A stretch of 33,220 nucleotides of DNA, taken from NCBI RefSeq assembly GCF_000750005.1, contig NZ_JPYA01000057.1:1-33220 (forward strand). The letters run 5' to 3'. The position numbers and the translations under genes are program-made. This document shows, in pieces, positions 16,490 to 23,612 of the stretch. A model generated the notes under the pieces. It saw only the letters and a list, made by a program, of their open reading frames with translations. It ran no database searches and was not told the origin of the DNA. This DNA comes from Geobacillus icigianus. GTDB lineage: Bacteria > Bacillota > Bacilli > Bacillales > Anoxybacillaceae. The first letter of the stretch is position 1, and each line of letters starts with the position of its first letter.

Positions 16490-17145
16490 CGATTGATTGG
16501 AATACGTTTGAAAAGTATGCGAGTGTAATTAGGGATTTACACGCAGGAATCGACGCTTGGGAAGAGTACAAACGAAAGCATAACATTAGCTACGACTTCA
16601 GTGCTTGTATTTCTACGACGGATGGAAAAGACGCCTTCTTGAATGCGATTGGCGAAATGTTTTATCGCATATATCAAAAGTTTCAACTCGTTTACGTCTT
16701 GCAAAATGGCCCGTTCTCGCAAGACGAGGCTCATCGGAATCGTCAAATTTTGCGTCAAGAAATAGGAAAACTGATATCCGCTTTAACTAACTATATCAAA
16801 AGCAATGGTTTAACAAAAGCAACAAAAGAAGAAATCGTTCAACGCATGACGATGCCAGAACAAACAGACGGAAAGGATGCGGGAGAGCTTGTTCACGCCT
16901 GCCGCCCAGGGGACGAGCATTTTATTTTTAAAGCCCCGCGCTCGGGCATAGAAGTGCGTCTGTTGTATTCGTTTGATTATGACCATATCCAAGAAAAGCT
17001 TACGAAAGTGGTCATTTATGATTTTCGCGTTGGCCAATTTAATCATAGCAGTTATATTAAGGAATTCCGCACATTTTATCAACTTAACAAAGATCGTGAG
17101 TTAATTCCGTATTTGCTTGAGCCAAATAACTATATAACTCAATGA
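16490..17145 (+). pseudogene. Unknown gene beheaded by a repeat element, between cmr3 and cmr4
   Basis: An open frame continues without interruption from inside repeat copy 7 (open since 16408) to the TGA at 17143-17145, but native-looking sequence starts only at 16490 (AIDWNTFEKYASVIRDLHAG). There is no ATG or GTG with a ribosome site; the TTG at 16639 has none either. About 218 residues of C-terminal protein remain, with a helical part (GEMFYRIYQKFQLVYVLQNG) and a strand-rich end (GIEVRLLYSFDYD, KLTKVVIYDFRVGQF). I do not recognise the family. Base composition and codon use resemble the cmr genes. It is followed 21 bp later by cmr4, so it was probably an accessory gene of the island before truncation. 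A functional short product is possible but unlikely. Confidence 0.6.
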
Positions 17146-17166
17146 ACTAGGAGGAGTTCAGTTAAG

Positions 17167-18156
17167 ATGTATCAGTTAGCGAAACCGTTAATCTTCATCA
17201 GTGCAACCCCATCCCATGTTGGGGCGGGGACGGACTTAGGAGTTGTCGATTTGCCAATTCAACGGGAACGTTACACGGGATTTCCAAAGTACGAGGCTTC
17301 CAGTGTGAAAGGCAGCCTGAAAGATGCTTTTTATGCATTAGCCGCTAAAAGCAAGGAAGATGTGGCGGATCGTGCCGAACTTCAGCACCCGAATGGCCGA
17401 TTCGGCAAAATAAACAAGCAAATGATTGAAGATGTGTTTGGAAAAGATGAACAGGCGGATCACGCTAGCGCTATTGCGTTCACCGATGCCCGAATTTTAT
17501 TGTTTCCGGTCAAATCGCTGAAACATGTGTTTGTTTGGATTACGTGTCCGCAAATTCTCAGCCGTTTCAAACAGGAAATGCAGCTATGCGGGATTGACCT
17601 TTCCACATATGACCACAACCTCGAGGGAACAATCCCTCAAGGAAGTGATTTGATCATATCGGGGCAGGGGGTTTTGCTAGAGGAGTATTTGGTCAACGTT
17701 CAACAGAGCGATGAGTGCACCAAATGGGCAAACTGGTTTTCAGAGAATCTATTTCCTTCCTCCGATGAGTATCAGTATTGGCGCAATAAATTAACACGCG
17801 ATTTAGTCATCGTTCCAGACGATGTATTTCGAGATTTTGTCATGTTGTCAACCGACATCGTGACAAGGGTGAGAATCGACCGGAGTAAAGGAATTGTCAA
17901 GGAGGGGGCTTTATTTACAGAAGAGTATTTGCCAGCTGAATCGGTTCTTTATTCACTGGTGATAGCCTCCCCTGTTCTGAAATCGAAAGACGAGGGGCTG
18001 TCTGATGAACGATTCGCGAGCGCGCAAGGGGTGATCGATTTCTTTGCACAGTTTTTGCCGAGAGTCATTCAAATCGGTGGCAATGAAACGATTGGCAAAG
18101 GGATCACTCGCACTCACCTTATCGAAGACGGCAGGAAACAGACGATTGAGGTCTAG
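17167..18156 (+). CDS. cmr4: Cmr4, backbone RNase subunit of the Cmr complex
   Basis: The protein has 329 residues, from ATG 17167 with TAGGAGGAG about 10 bp upstream. The N-terminus KPLIFISATPSHVGAGTD, then LGVVDLPIQRERYTGFPK and YEASSVKGSLKDAFYAL, is the highly conserved Cmr4 opening. The Asp of GVVD (residue 28) is in the position of the catalytic Asp that cuts target RNA every six nucleotides in characterised Cmr complexes. FTDARILLFPVKSLKHVFVW is the second diagnostic block, and a Gly-rich RAMP end, QIGGNETIGKGITRTHL, lies near the C-terminus. Several copies should form the helical backbone around the crRNA. Because elements interrupt the operon upstream, cmr4-6 depend either on read-through from cmr3 or on a promoter inside the insertion; I see no strong one. 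Confidence 0.93.
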   Translation: MYQLAKPLIFISATPSHVGAGTDLGVVDLPIQRERYTGFPKYEASSVKGSLKDAFYALAAKSKEDVADRAELQHPNGRFGKINKQMIEDVFGKDEQADHASAIAFTDARILLFPVKSLKHVFVWITCPQILSRFKQEMQLCGIDLSTYDHNLEGTIPQGSDLIISGQGVLLEEYLVNVQQSDECTKWANWFSENLFPSSDEYQYWRNKLTRDLVIVPDDVFRDFVMLSTDIVTRVRIDRSKGIVKEGALFTEEYLPAESVLYSLVIASPVLKSKDEGLSDERFASAQGVIDFFAQFLPRVIQIGGNETIGKGITRTHLIEDGRKQTIEV

Positions 18157-18179
18157 TGAGAGAAGAGGGAGGAAATAAA

Positions 18180-18671
18180 GTGAGCAAGCTCATTGATATC
18201 GAACAAGAACGGGCGAAATTTGCCTACGATTGTGCGAGCTTTGGCATTTCCATTGCAGAGGAAAAGAAAGCGTACAATGATGAGTATTATTTTGATGAGA
18301 ACTATGCATCTTACGTAAAAAAGATCCCGGCATTAATCAAAACGAACGGACTCAGCGCCACGTTTGCTTATGTATTTGCTAAAAGAAAAAAGGAAGACAA
18401 GAAACCAAACGGAACGGTAAAACTACCTGGAAGCAAAGATCATCCGAAAAATGCATACGATTTAATTTACGAGCAAACGCGGCGATGGCTGGCTGACAAT
18501 CCTGTCGTTTCTTTCCCAGAGTTGAAGAGAAAAGACACGGAGCTTATGAAATTGCTGCTTTCTTTAAATTCCGAACAATATCGCCAAGTAACGTTAGAAA
18601 TTTTGCGCCTTTTCCAATGGTTGCGTCGTTTCGTCGAGGGAGTGAAGTTAAGTGGTAAAATACCGTCCTAA
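18180..18671 (+). CDS. cmr5: Cmr5, small subunit of the Cmr complex
   Basis: The protein has 163 residues, from GTG 18180, which has GGGAGGAAA 5-6 bp upstream; an earlier GTG at 18156 overlapping the cmr4 stop lacks a site of its own. The sequence is all-helical and charged (IDIEQERAKFAYDCASFGIS, then KKIPALIKTNGLSATFAYVFA), matching the Cmr5 small-subunit pattern of an N-terminal QERAxxAY helix and a middle IKxNGLxxTxA segment. Cmr5 stacks along the Cmr4 backbone on the target-RNA side and has no catalytic role. A Lys-rich loop (residues 70-85) could contact RNA. Its end overlaps the cmr6 start by 20 bp. Confidence 0.88.
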   Translation: MSKLIDIEQERAKFAYDCASFGISIAEEKKAYNDEYYFDENYASYVKKIPALIKTNGLSATFAYVFAKRKKEDKKPNGTVKLPGSKDHPKNAYDLIYEQTRRWLADNPVVSFPELKRKDTELMKLLLSLNSEQYRQVTLEILRLFQWLRRFVEGVKLSGKIPS

Positions 18672-19536
18672 TGAAAAAAAAAATAAAAAACGGAATGACG
18701 CAAAGAAAAACGAGCAGATGTTTGTGGAGCGACTTTGTCTGCCAGCAGATACAAGAAGAGTATTGGTTACCGAAAATGATATTTTTTCATCAGGAGCCGA
18801 TAATTATTGGCTTCAGTATCATCGGCTCGTTGAACAGCCTAATGACCAAGAAAAGGAACGACTACGTCCCTCAGTCTTCCACTTTAAGCCTGCTTTCCAA
18901 CAGGAACTGTTTGACAACTTGGTCAAACGTCAAAAAAAGATCATTGCAGATAGTGGATGGGAAAGTCAATGGTTTCAAGTCAGTTTTGAATGGCGGCTGG
19001 CTCTCGGTTTAGGGGATGCATCTGTCTATGAAACATCCATTACCCTGCATCCGTTGTATGGGTATCCGTATTTGCCGGCTCAGGCCATTAAAGGCGTTTG
19101 CCTCTCTTATATGATTTTTGAATATTTTGATGGCGAGGAGAAGAAAGCGGAACAATCCCAAGCCTTCCGTTTCCTTTTCGGCGATCAAGACGAGCAGGGG
19201 AGTGTCATATTCACGGACAGCATCCCTGTGCAAATACCAAAAATCAAAGAGGACATCATTAACGTTCATTACAAAATGTATTACCAACAGCAAAAATGGC
19301 CTGTAGACTATGATACACCATCGCTTGTGTCATTCCCTGTCGTCGAGAAACCGAGATTCCAGTTTGGCGTTCTGTTGAAAGAAAATGTGACATTTACTGA
19401 AGAGCCATTTAGAGACGAAACAGCCACCCAGGTATTGAAGAAGCTTGTTTCCGGTGCATTTTCCGAGCACGGAATCGGCGCAAAAACGGCTGTCAATTAC
19501 GGATACGGAATCGCGCAATCGATAGAAGGATGGTAA
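18652..19536 (+). CDS. cmr6: Cmr6, type III-B RAMP protein
   Basis: The protein has 294 residues, from GTG 18652 inside the end of cmr5, with GGGAG about 8 bp upstream. A very basic N-terminal tail (KYRPNEKKNKKRNDAKKNEQ) precedes the RAMP fold. Diagnostic Cmr6 blocks are LHPLYGYPYLPAQAIKGVCL, AFRFLFGDQDEQGSVIFTDS and the C-terminal Gly-rich EHGIGAKTAVNYGYG. Cmr6 caps the backbone opposite the 5' handle, next to Cmr1. It is the last gene of the operon; the CRISPR leader begins about 60 bp after its stop on the same strand, and I see no terminator between, so read-through into the CRISPR is possible. Confidence 0.92.
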   Translation: MVKYRPNEKKNKKRNDAKKNEQMFVERLCLPADTRRVLVTENDIFSSGADNYWLQYHRLVEQPNDQEKERLRPSVFHFKPAFQQELFDNLVKRQKKIIADSGWESQWFQVSFEWRLALGLGDASVYETSITLHPLYGYPYLPAQAIKGVCLSYMIFEYFDGEEKKAEQSQAFRFLFGDQDEQGSVIFTDSIPVQIPKIKEDIINVHYKMYYQQQKWPVDYDTPSLVSFPVVEKPRFQFGVLLKENVTFTEEPFRDETATQVLKKLVSGAFSEHGIGAKTAVNYGYGIAQSIEGW

Positions 19537-19566
19537 AAAACCAGTATCTCACCCTGTCTGGGGCGC

Positions 19567-19697
19567 TTGGAAGGAATGGGAAGTGTAGCTGGTCAAATCG
19601 GATGACGTGAAACGGAGAAGCTGATGTTGCAAAGTTTCTCAATTTGAGAAACAAGGCGGTGAGGCAACCTGTTCCTTTTGTCACCATCCTTTTAAAG
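19567..19697 (-). repeat. 140-bp repeat family, copy 8 (inverted, partly deleted), within the second CRISPR leader
   Basis: From 19598 to 19697 it is nearly identical to copy 4. The outer end (TTGGAAGGAATGGG) is degenerate and lacks about 20 bp relative to copy 4. The centre is TTTCTCAATTTGAGAAA. Confidence 0.65.
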
Positions 19698-19721
19698 AGT
19701 CAAGGGGAAAATGAAGGTGCT
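19598..19721 (+). promoter_or_regulatory. CRISPR leader of the one-spacer array
   Basis: This is the sequence immediately 5' of the first CRISPR repeat. It is duplicated nearly unchanged at 9469-9591, where it also precedes a repeat of the same sequence, which argues that leader and repeat move or are conserved as one unit. It contains a 17-bp palindrome and overlaps the inverted repeat-family copy 8. Confidence 0.6.
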
Positions 19722-19832
19722 GTTGAAAGTAGTGGGCCTCGCGGAGAGGATTGAAACAAAAGACCTCTTTCTCTATGCTTGCAATCTTTCTTTTTTGTTG
19801 AAAGAATTGGGCCTCGCGGAGAGGATCTAAAT
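19722..19832 (+). CRISPR. Minimal CRISPR: two 36-nt repeats, one 39-nt spacer
   Basis: Repeat 1 (19722-19757) begins GTTGAAAG, has the core GGGCCTCGCGGAGAGGAT with a short CCTC/GAGG stem, and ends in the typical ATTGAAAC. The spacer is 19758-19796. Repeat 2 (19797-19832) begins GTTGAAAG, keeps the core, has two internal changes, and its end is degenerate (CTAAAT), as is usual for the last repeat of an array. The ATTGAAAC end and position beside cmr6, on the same strand, make this the array for the Cmr complex. The spacer is pyrimidine-rich and its target is unknown. Confidence 0.85.
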
Positions 19833-20188
19833 CGGCCATCCCGCCGGATTGCTTGACAAAGGATAGCGCATTTTTCGGCGGTTTGGTCTATGGAACACCT
19901 AGGAAGGGCGATGTTGCCGTTTTCTTGGGTGTTTTTTGTTTGGCTGAATGGCTGTTGTGTCACTGTGCGGAGGATGTTCGGCTTGCGCAACGGGCGGGAG
20001 CTGGCTTATGATGAAGGAAAGATGACATATCACCGTGTTGGCGATCAAGCAATTGGTGAATGACCGATTGGGTGACGCATGGCCACACGGTTGATGATGA
20101 GCGGACGATCTTCGTTTGCGGAAGTTGGTCTTTTCAACGGCTGGCCGCCGTGTTGGATTGGGCAAGGTGATGAATGGGGGAGCGATGA
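19833..20188 (+). other. Intergenic stretch between the CRISPR and aroD
   Basis: No gene is supported. A terminator-like hairpin lies at 19893-19937. Beyond it I see no convincing promoter, although aroD must be transcribed from somewhere in this region. Confidence 0.35.
19893..19937 (+). terminator. Terminator at the end of the Cmr-CRISPR island
   Basis: AACACCTAGGAA pairs with TTCTTGGGTGTT (two mismatches) and is followed by TTTTTG. It would end transcription coming from the CRISPR. Confidence 0.55.
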
Positions 20189-20962
20189 ATGGGGATTTCA
20201 GCGAACGTGATCAAAGTTAGAAATGTCATCATTGGCGGCGATAAACCATGCCTTTGCGCGCCGGTTGTCGGGGCGGATGCAGAGCAGGTGCTGCGCGAGG
20301 TGGAGGAGGTTTGCCAAAAGAAGCCCGATTTGATCGAATGGAGGGCCGATTTTTTTCATCACATCGGCGATCAAGAGCGCGTGTTGGCCGTAGCGAACGA
20401 GCTGCGGCATGTGGCGGGAGACATTCCGGTTTTGTTTACCATCCGTTCGGAGCGGGAAGGAGGGCAGCCGATTCCGCTTGATGAGGAGGGAAAGCGGCAA
20501 TTAATGAAAGCGGTGTGTGAAAGCGGAGCCATCGATCTTATTGACTGCGAACTCGCTTACGGGGAGTGCATCACCGACGTGCGCCGCGTCGCTCATGATT
20601 GCGGGGTGCGGCTTGTTGTCTCGAGCCACCATTTCGATGGTACGCCGCCGGAAGAGGTGCTGGTGGACATGATGCGTCGAGCCGCGCAGAGCGGTGCGGA
20701 TATAGCGAAAGTGGCGGTCATGCCGTTGTCGCCGGAAGATGTGCTTGTATTGCTTGAGGCGACGCAGCGGGCGCGGCGGGAGCTTTCCATTCCGCTCATT
20801 ACGATGTCGATGGGGGGATTAGGCGCGATGACGCGGCTTGTCGGATGGCTGTTTGGTTCGGCGGTTACGTTCGCCGTCGGCCAACAAAGCTCCGCTCCAG
20901 GGCAAATCCCGATCGAAGACGTGCGGGCGGTGCTGTCGGTATTGCAAAAATATAGCCGTTGA
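20189..20962 (+). CDS. aroD: Type I 3-dehydroquinate dehydratase
   Basis: The protein has 257 residues, from ATG 20189 with GGGGAG 6 bp upstream. It catalyses the third step of the shikimate pathway, dehydrating 3-dehydroquinate to 3-dehydroshikimate through a lysine Schiff base. Visible class I features are CAPVVGAD and LIEWRADFF near the N-terminus, TIRSEREGGQ, the catalytic His in VVSSHHFDGTP, the Schiff-base Lys in ADIAKVAVMP, and the substrate loop near LITMSMGGLGAMTRL with FAVGQQSSAPGQIP at the end. Length is normal for AroD. A shikimate kinase follows 60 bp downstream, so the two aromatic-pathway genes probably form a small operon ending at a terminator at 21600. Confidence 0.95.
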   Translation: MGISANVIKVRNVIIGGDKPCLCAPVVGADAEQVLREVEEVCQKKPDLIEWRADFFHHIGDQERVLAVANELRHVAGDIPVLFTIRSEREGGQPIPLDEEGKRQLMKAVCESGAIDLIDCELAYGECITDVRRVAHDCGVRLVVSSHHFDGTPPEEVLVDMMRRAAQSGADIAKVAVMPLSPEDVLVLLEATQRARRELSIPLITMSMGGLGAMTRLVGWLFGSAVTFAVGQQSSAPGQIPIEDVRAVLSVLQKYSR

Positions 20963-21022
20963 TTTGTTGTTACATACGGGAAGACGATGAGATGCTGGCT
21001 GAAGGAGAAAGGGGAGTTCATC

Positions 21023-21589
21023 GTGAACAGGCAAACCGCCATCCCGCTCCGCGAGCGGAACATCATATTGATCGGCTTTATGGGGGCGGGAAAAACGACG
21101 ATCGGGCAGCTGGTGGCGAAAAAGCTGTACCGCGATTTTATCGATGTCGACGCGGAAATCGAGCGGCGGCAAGGGATGTCGATTCCGGAGATCTTCGCGC
21201 AAAAAGGGGAAGCGTACTTTCGCAAGGTGGAGCGCGAGATAATCATCGATTTATGCACGAAGACAAGGTTGAAAATTTTATCGCTTGGCGGCGGTGCATA
21301 TTTGCAGGAGGAGGTGCGGCGCGCCTGCCTCGCTCATGGGATCGTCTTTTTCCTTGACTTGTCATGGGATCAATGGAAAGAAGAGCGCCTGCCGCTCATT
21401 GTCGACAGCCGGCCGGTGTTGAAAAATAAAACATTGGAAGAGGTAGAGCAGCTGTTTTTCCAGCGGCAGTCGGCTTACGCCCTCCATCATTCCCGCGTGG
21501 TGCTGAATGAGCTTGAAGCCGAACAGGCGGCCCAGCAAATCGTCGAGTCGATCAAATGGACGTGGGATGTATATGAACCGAATCGATAG
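21023..21589 (+). CDS. aroK: Shikimate kinase
   Basis: The protein has 188 residues from GTG 21023, which has AAAGGGGAG upstream; an ATG at 20987 in frame would add twelve residues. It phosphorylates shikimate at the 3-hydroxyl with ATP. Visible are the P-loop GFMGAGKTTIG, the shikimate-binding DVDAEIERRQGMSIPEIFAQ and GEAYFRKVE, the LGGGA motif, and a lid around SRPVLKNK that differs from the more usual R-P-L-L. It lies 60 bp after aroD. The C-terminal extension (about 15 residues) is a little longer than in enteric enzymes. The symbol aroK is by function; the paralogue aroL nomenclature does not apply here. Confidence 0.9.
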   Translation: MNRQTAIPLRERNIILIGFMGAGKTTIGQLVAKKLYRDFIDVDAEIERRQGMSIPEIFAQKGEAYFRKVEREIIIDLCTKTRLKILSLGGGAYLQEEVRRACLAHGIVFFLDLSWDQWKEERLPLIVDSRPVLKNKTLEEVEQLFFQRQSAYALHHSRVVLNELEAEQAAQQIVESIKWTWDVYEPNR

Positions 21590-21599
21590 ATGGTCATGA

Positions 21600-21636
21600 C
21601 GAAAAGGCAGGCTCTTGTCGGGAGCTTGCCTTTTCG
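21600..21636 (+). terminator. Terminator after the shikimate kinase gene
   Basis: CGAAAAGGCAGGCTC pairs with GAGCTTGCCTTTTCG with one mismatch around a 7-nt loop. The symmetric A and T arms make it potentially bidirectional. Confidence 0.75.
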
Positions 21637-21638
21637 TG

Positions 21639-21750
21639 TTGGATGGCCGCGGCGAGAGCCGGTGGCGGAGCGGGAATCTGACGGTAATGATGCAGGCCGA
21701 CTTCGTGCCTCGGTTGGATGGCCGCATCGAAAGCTGGTGACGGAGCGGGA
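21639..21750. repeat. Spaced direct repeat, two 37-nt copies 75 nt apart
   Basis: Copies at 21639-21675 and 21714-21750 both start TTGGATGGCCGC and end with GGAGCGGGA, with about four or five mismatches between them. They lie in a 490-bp stretch (21590-22082) in which I see no gene. Confidence 0.6.
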
Positions 21751-22082
21751 GAGGCCGGCGTTGTCATCGCGGTTTTTCCAATAAGCGGGGTTGGCGGGCG
21801 CGGTCAAAGCGGTTCGGGGGCCAGATCCGCTTGTCCTCGCCTTGCGTTCAGTCTCGCATCCTTGATCGGCAAGGGTGTGGATGTGAGTGATGGACGGACT
21901 CGTTTCTCAAGCGAGGCCTGTTTCGGTGTTGGGGATCGGACATGGGGCGCGTTCAGCGAGCGGGGGAGGACGAACGGCCCGGCGTTTCTTTTCTTTTTTG
22001 GACAGAAATGCCTGTTTGTGCTTGCCGGACAAGCGCTCCTTTTGTTATAAGGAAGATACCGGGTGTGAGGGAGAGTGGGGAG
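21751..22082. other. Gene-free stretch before the unknown membrane-anchored gene
   Basis: Long open frames occur here on both strands but lack start sites and coding character. I see no recognisable element. Confidence 0.3.
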
Positions 22083-22700
22083 ATGGAGAAAAGGGCGTTC
22101 CGCTGGCTTTATGTGTATATTGTCTTGGTGGTGCTGCTTCTGTCGGCGCCGTATTGGCTTTGGTGGCTGAAGCCGGAAACGAAGCTTGAGCTGCTCATTG
22201 TCGATGATACGGTGCCGGATCGGTCGTACCGCGAGCACCAAGGGCTTGTTTGGCTGCTCCGGGCGCAAAAGTACGTGCACCGGAACGGTAAGACGTATGA
22301 TGCGGCGCGCGATTATGTCGGATTTGTGCCAAAGGGCGGCGGGGCATACGAAGTGCGCCCGCTTCCGAACACGATGGATGGCTATGATGCCGTGTATGTC
22401 GCCGACACGTACGGCGTCTATGAAGAAGAATTTGTTCGCCAGCGGACGGACGGAGCGCGGTCGGCGAAAGTGCACGGCGGGCTGGACGGCATCCGCCTTG
22501 GCGTGTACGTCGCCGACGGGGAGCGCTCATTTTCGTTCCCGGCGCTGGAAGGGAATGTGCTGCCGGCTCGGCAGTTTTACACGTACACGTGGCCGACGTG
22601 GGAGACGCCGCGCTACCACGAGCGGCTGAAGCCGTCGTATGAAGCGATGAAAGCGGCGTTTTCCGGCGCGGACATCGCCAAGCGACAAGGAAACGAATAA
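22083..22700 (+). CDS. Unknown protein with one N-terminal membrane anchor
   Basis: The protein has 205 residues from ATG 22083, which has GGGAGAG and GGGGAG immediately upstream; the frame is open further 5' but without a start site. Residues 7-28 (RWLYVYIVLVVLLLSAPYWL) form a single membrane helix, preceded by basic residues, so the rest should be outside the membrane. The exposed part is soluble and aromatic-rich (LIVDDTVPDRSYREHQGLVW, DYVGFVPKGGGAYEV, YDAVYVADTYGVYEEEFV). I do not recognise the family. The text reads like the first part of a larger extracytoplasmic domain, so C-terminal truncation is possible, but a good terminator follows at 22796-22850 and the ending (AKRQGNE) may be genuine. 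Confidence 0.65.
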   Translation: MEKRAFRWLYVYIVLVVLLLSAPYWLWWLKPETKLELLIVDDTVPDRSYREHQGLVWLLRAQKYVHRNGKTYDAARDYVGFVPKGGGAYEVRPLPNTMDGYDAVYVADTYGVYEEEFVRQRTDGARSAKVHGGLDGIRLGVYVADGERSFSFPALEGNVLPARQFYTYTWPTWETPRYHERLKPSYEAMKAAFSGADIAKRQGNE

Positions 22701-22795
22701 GAAGCACGCCCCGCAACATTGGCCGCTGTTCGACACAACGATGATCGATCAAGGCGGTTGACTGTCCAAAAATTTGGCAAGCACGAGACAAAAGC

Positions 22796-22850
22796 CCAAC
22801 CGGCCGTCAAGCAAAAAACATGCTGGCGGCCGGTTGGCTTGTTTCTTTTT
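22796..22850 (+). terminator. Terminator after the unknown membrane-anchored gene
   Basis: CCAACCGGCCG pairs perfectly with CGGCCGGTTGG around a loop of about 20 nt, followed by CTTGTTTCTTTTTC. It also faces the end of the converging coiled-coil gene. Confidence 0.75.
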
Positions 22851-22856
22851 CAGTTT

Positions 22857-23267
22857 TCAGGAGATTTCGTTTTGTTCAGCCCGGGAACGGAGTTTTCGTT
22901 CATGTTGGAGAGTTTTGCGGGCGAGGAAGTCAACCGTTTCCTGCGTTTCCGACCATTCAAGGCGCCAATAGTTCATTTTCGTTTCCAAGCGCTCAAATCG
23001 AGCATCCGTGCGCTTTTCCAAATCCAAAAGTTTTTGGTGCAACCGGTCTTCCGTCTCTCGAATTTTGGCATACAGCCGATTTTCGGTATCCTGAATCTCG
23101 GCGCGCAATCGGTCTTCTGTTTCTTGAAGTTCAGTACGTAATCGGTTTTCTGTATCTTGGATTTCGGCGCGCAATCGCTCTTCCATTTCCTTCATTTGTT
23201 GACGGAGTTGATCGGAATGCAAGTCAAGCGCCTTTAGAATTTGTTGCACGATCGTTTCGCCTTCCAT
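22857..23267 (-). CDS. Small coiled-coil protein with five 11-residue repeats
   Basis: The protein has 136 residues from ATG 23267, which has AAGGAGGTG directly upstream; a GTG at 23276 is an in-frame alternative that would overlap that site. After a short N-terminal helix, residues 31-85 are five consecutive hendecads (RLRAEIQDTEN, RLRTELQETED, RLRAEIQDTEN, RLYAKIRETED, RLHQKLLDLEK), the periodicity of a right-handed coiled coil. A further helix (FERLETKMNYWRLEWSETQE) follows. There is no membrane helix and no signal peptide. The repeats are also near-identical at DNA level (33-bp units), so copy number may vary among strains. Function is unknown; oligomerising scaffold or phage-like accessory proteins look like this. 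It is transcribed alone, converging on the preceding gene. Confidence 0.75.
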   Translation of the reverse strand: MEGETIVQQILKALDLHSDQLRQQMKEMEERLRAEIQDTENRLRTELQETEDRLRAEIQDTENRLYAKIRETEDRLHQKLLDLEKRTDARFERLETKMNYWRLEWSETQETVDFLARKTLQHERKLRSRAEQNEIS

Positions 23268-23358
23268 GAGTTTCACCTCCTTTACCTCTGATCATAGCAC
23301 ATGGCCGGCATCGGGAAAATGAAAATCTAGTCCACTCGTTTCATTTTTTCACCAAACT

Positions 23359-23388
23359 TTCACCAACATTATGTAACGTAACTATAGA
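23359..23388 (+). promoter_or_regulatory. Possible promoter of the GT39 gene
   Basis: TTCACC (23359-23364) and TATAGA (23383-23388) are 18 bp apart. Both hexamers are imperfect. The leader to the GT39 start would be about 220 nt and would contain the direct repeats at 23395 and 23454. Confidence 0.35.
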
Positions 23389-23394
23389 AAACGG

Positions 23395-23474
23395 GTGATG
23401 ATAAGAAGCATGTTGCACAGGCTCATTCGAGTGTGACGTGCTGTCAGACGAGAGTGATGATAAGAAGCATGTTG
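23395..23474. repeat. Spaced direct repeat, two 21-nt copies 59 nt apart
   Basis: A 21-nt sequence starting GTGATGATAAGAAG and ending CATGTTG is perfectly repeated at 23395-23415 and 23454-23474, in the leader of the GT39 gene. Confidence 0.7.
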
Positions 23475-23612
23475 TATCACCCCCTTGTTTTTCAAATGAA
23501 GAGACCTTGGGTGGGATCGGCTTCTCGTTCCATGTCATCTGGCGTCGGTTAAGGGGCATCGCTGCGGTTCCCCCTTAGTAGAAAAAAAGAAAACGAGAGA
23601 AAGGGAGCGTTC

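Noticed and set aside
21639..21750. The 37-nt repeat with 38-nt gap as a second small CRISPR
   Set aside because: The spacing resembles that of the true array, but the copies have several mismatches, lack an ATTGAAAC-type end and have no leader. It fits the general class of spaced intergenic direct repeats.
21804..22475. A 223-residue minus-strand open frame
   Set aside because: It overlaps the well-initiated plus-strand gene at 22083, has no ribosome site, and reads as low-complexity Arg/Pro/His sequence.
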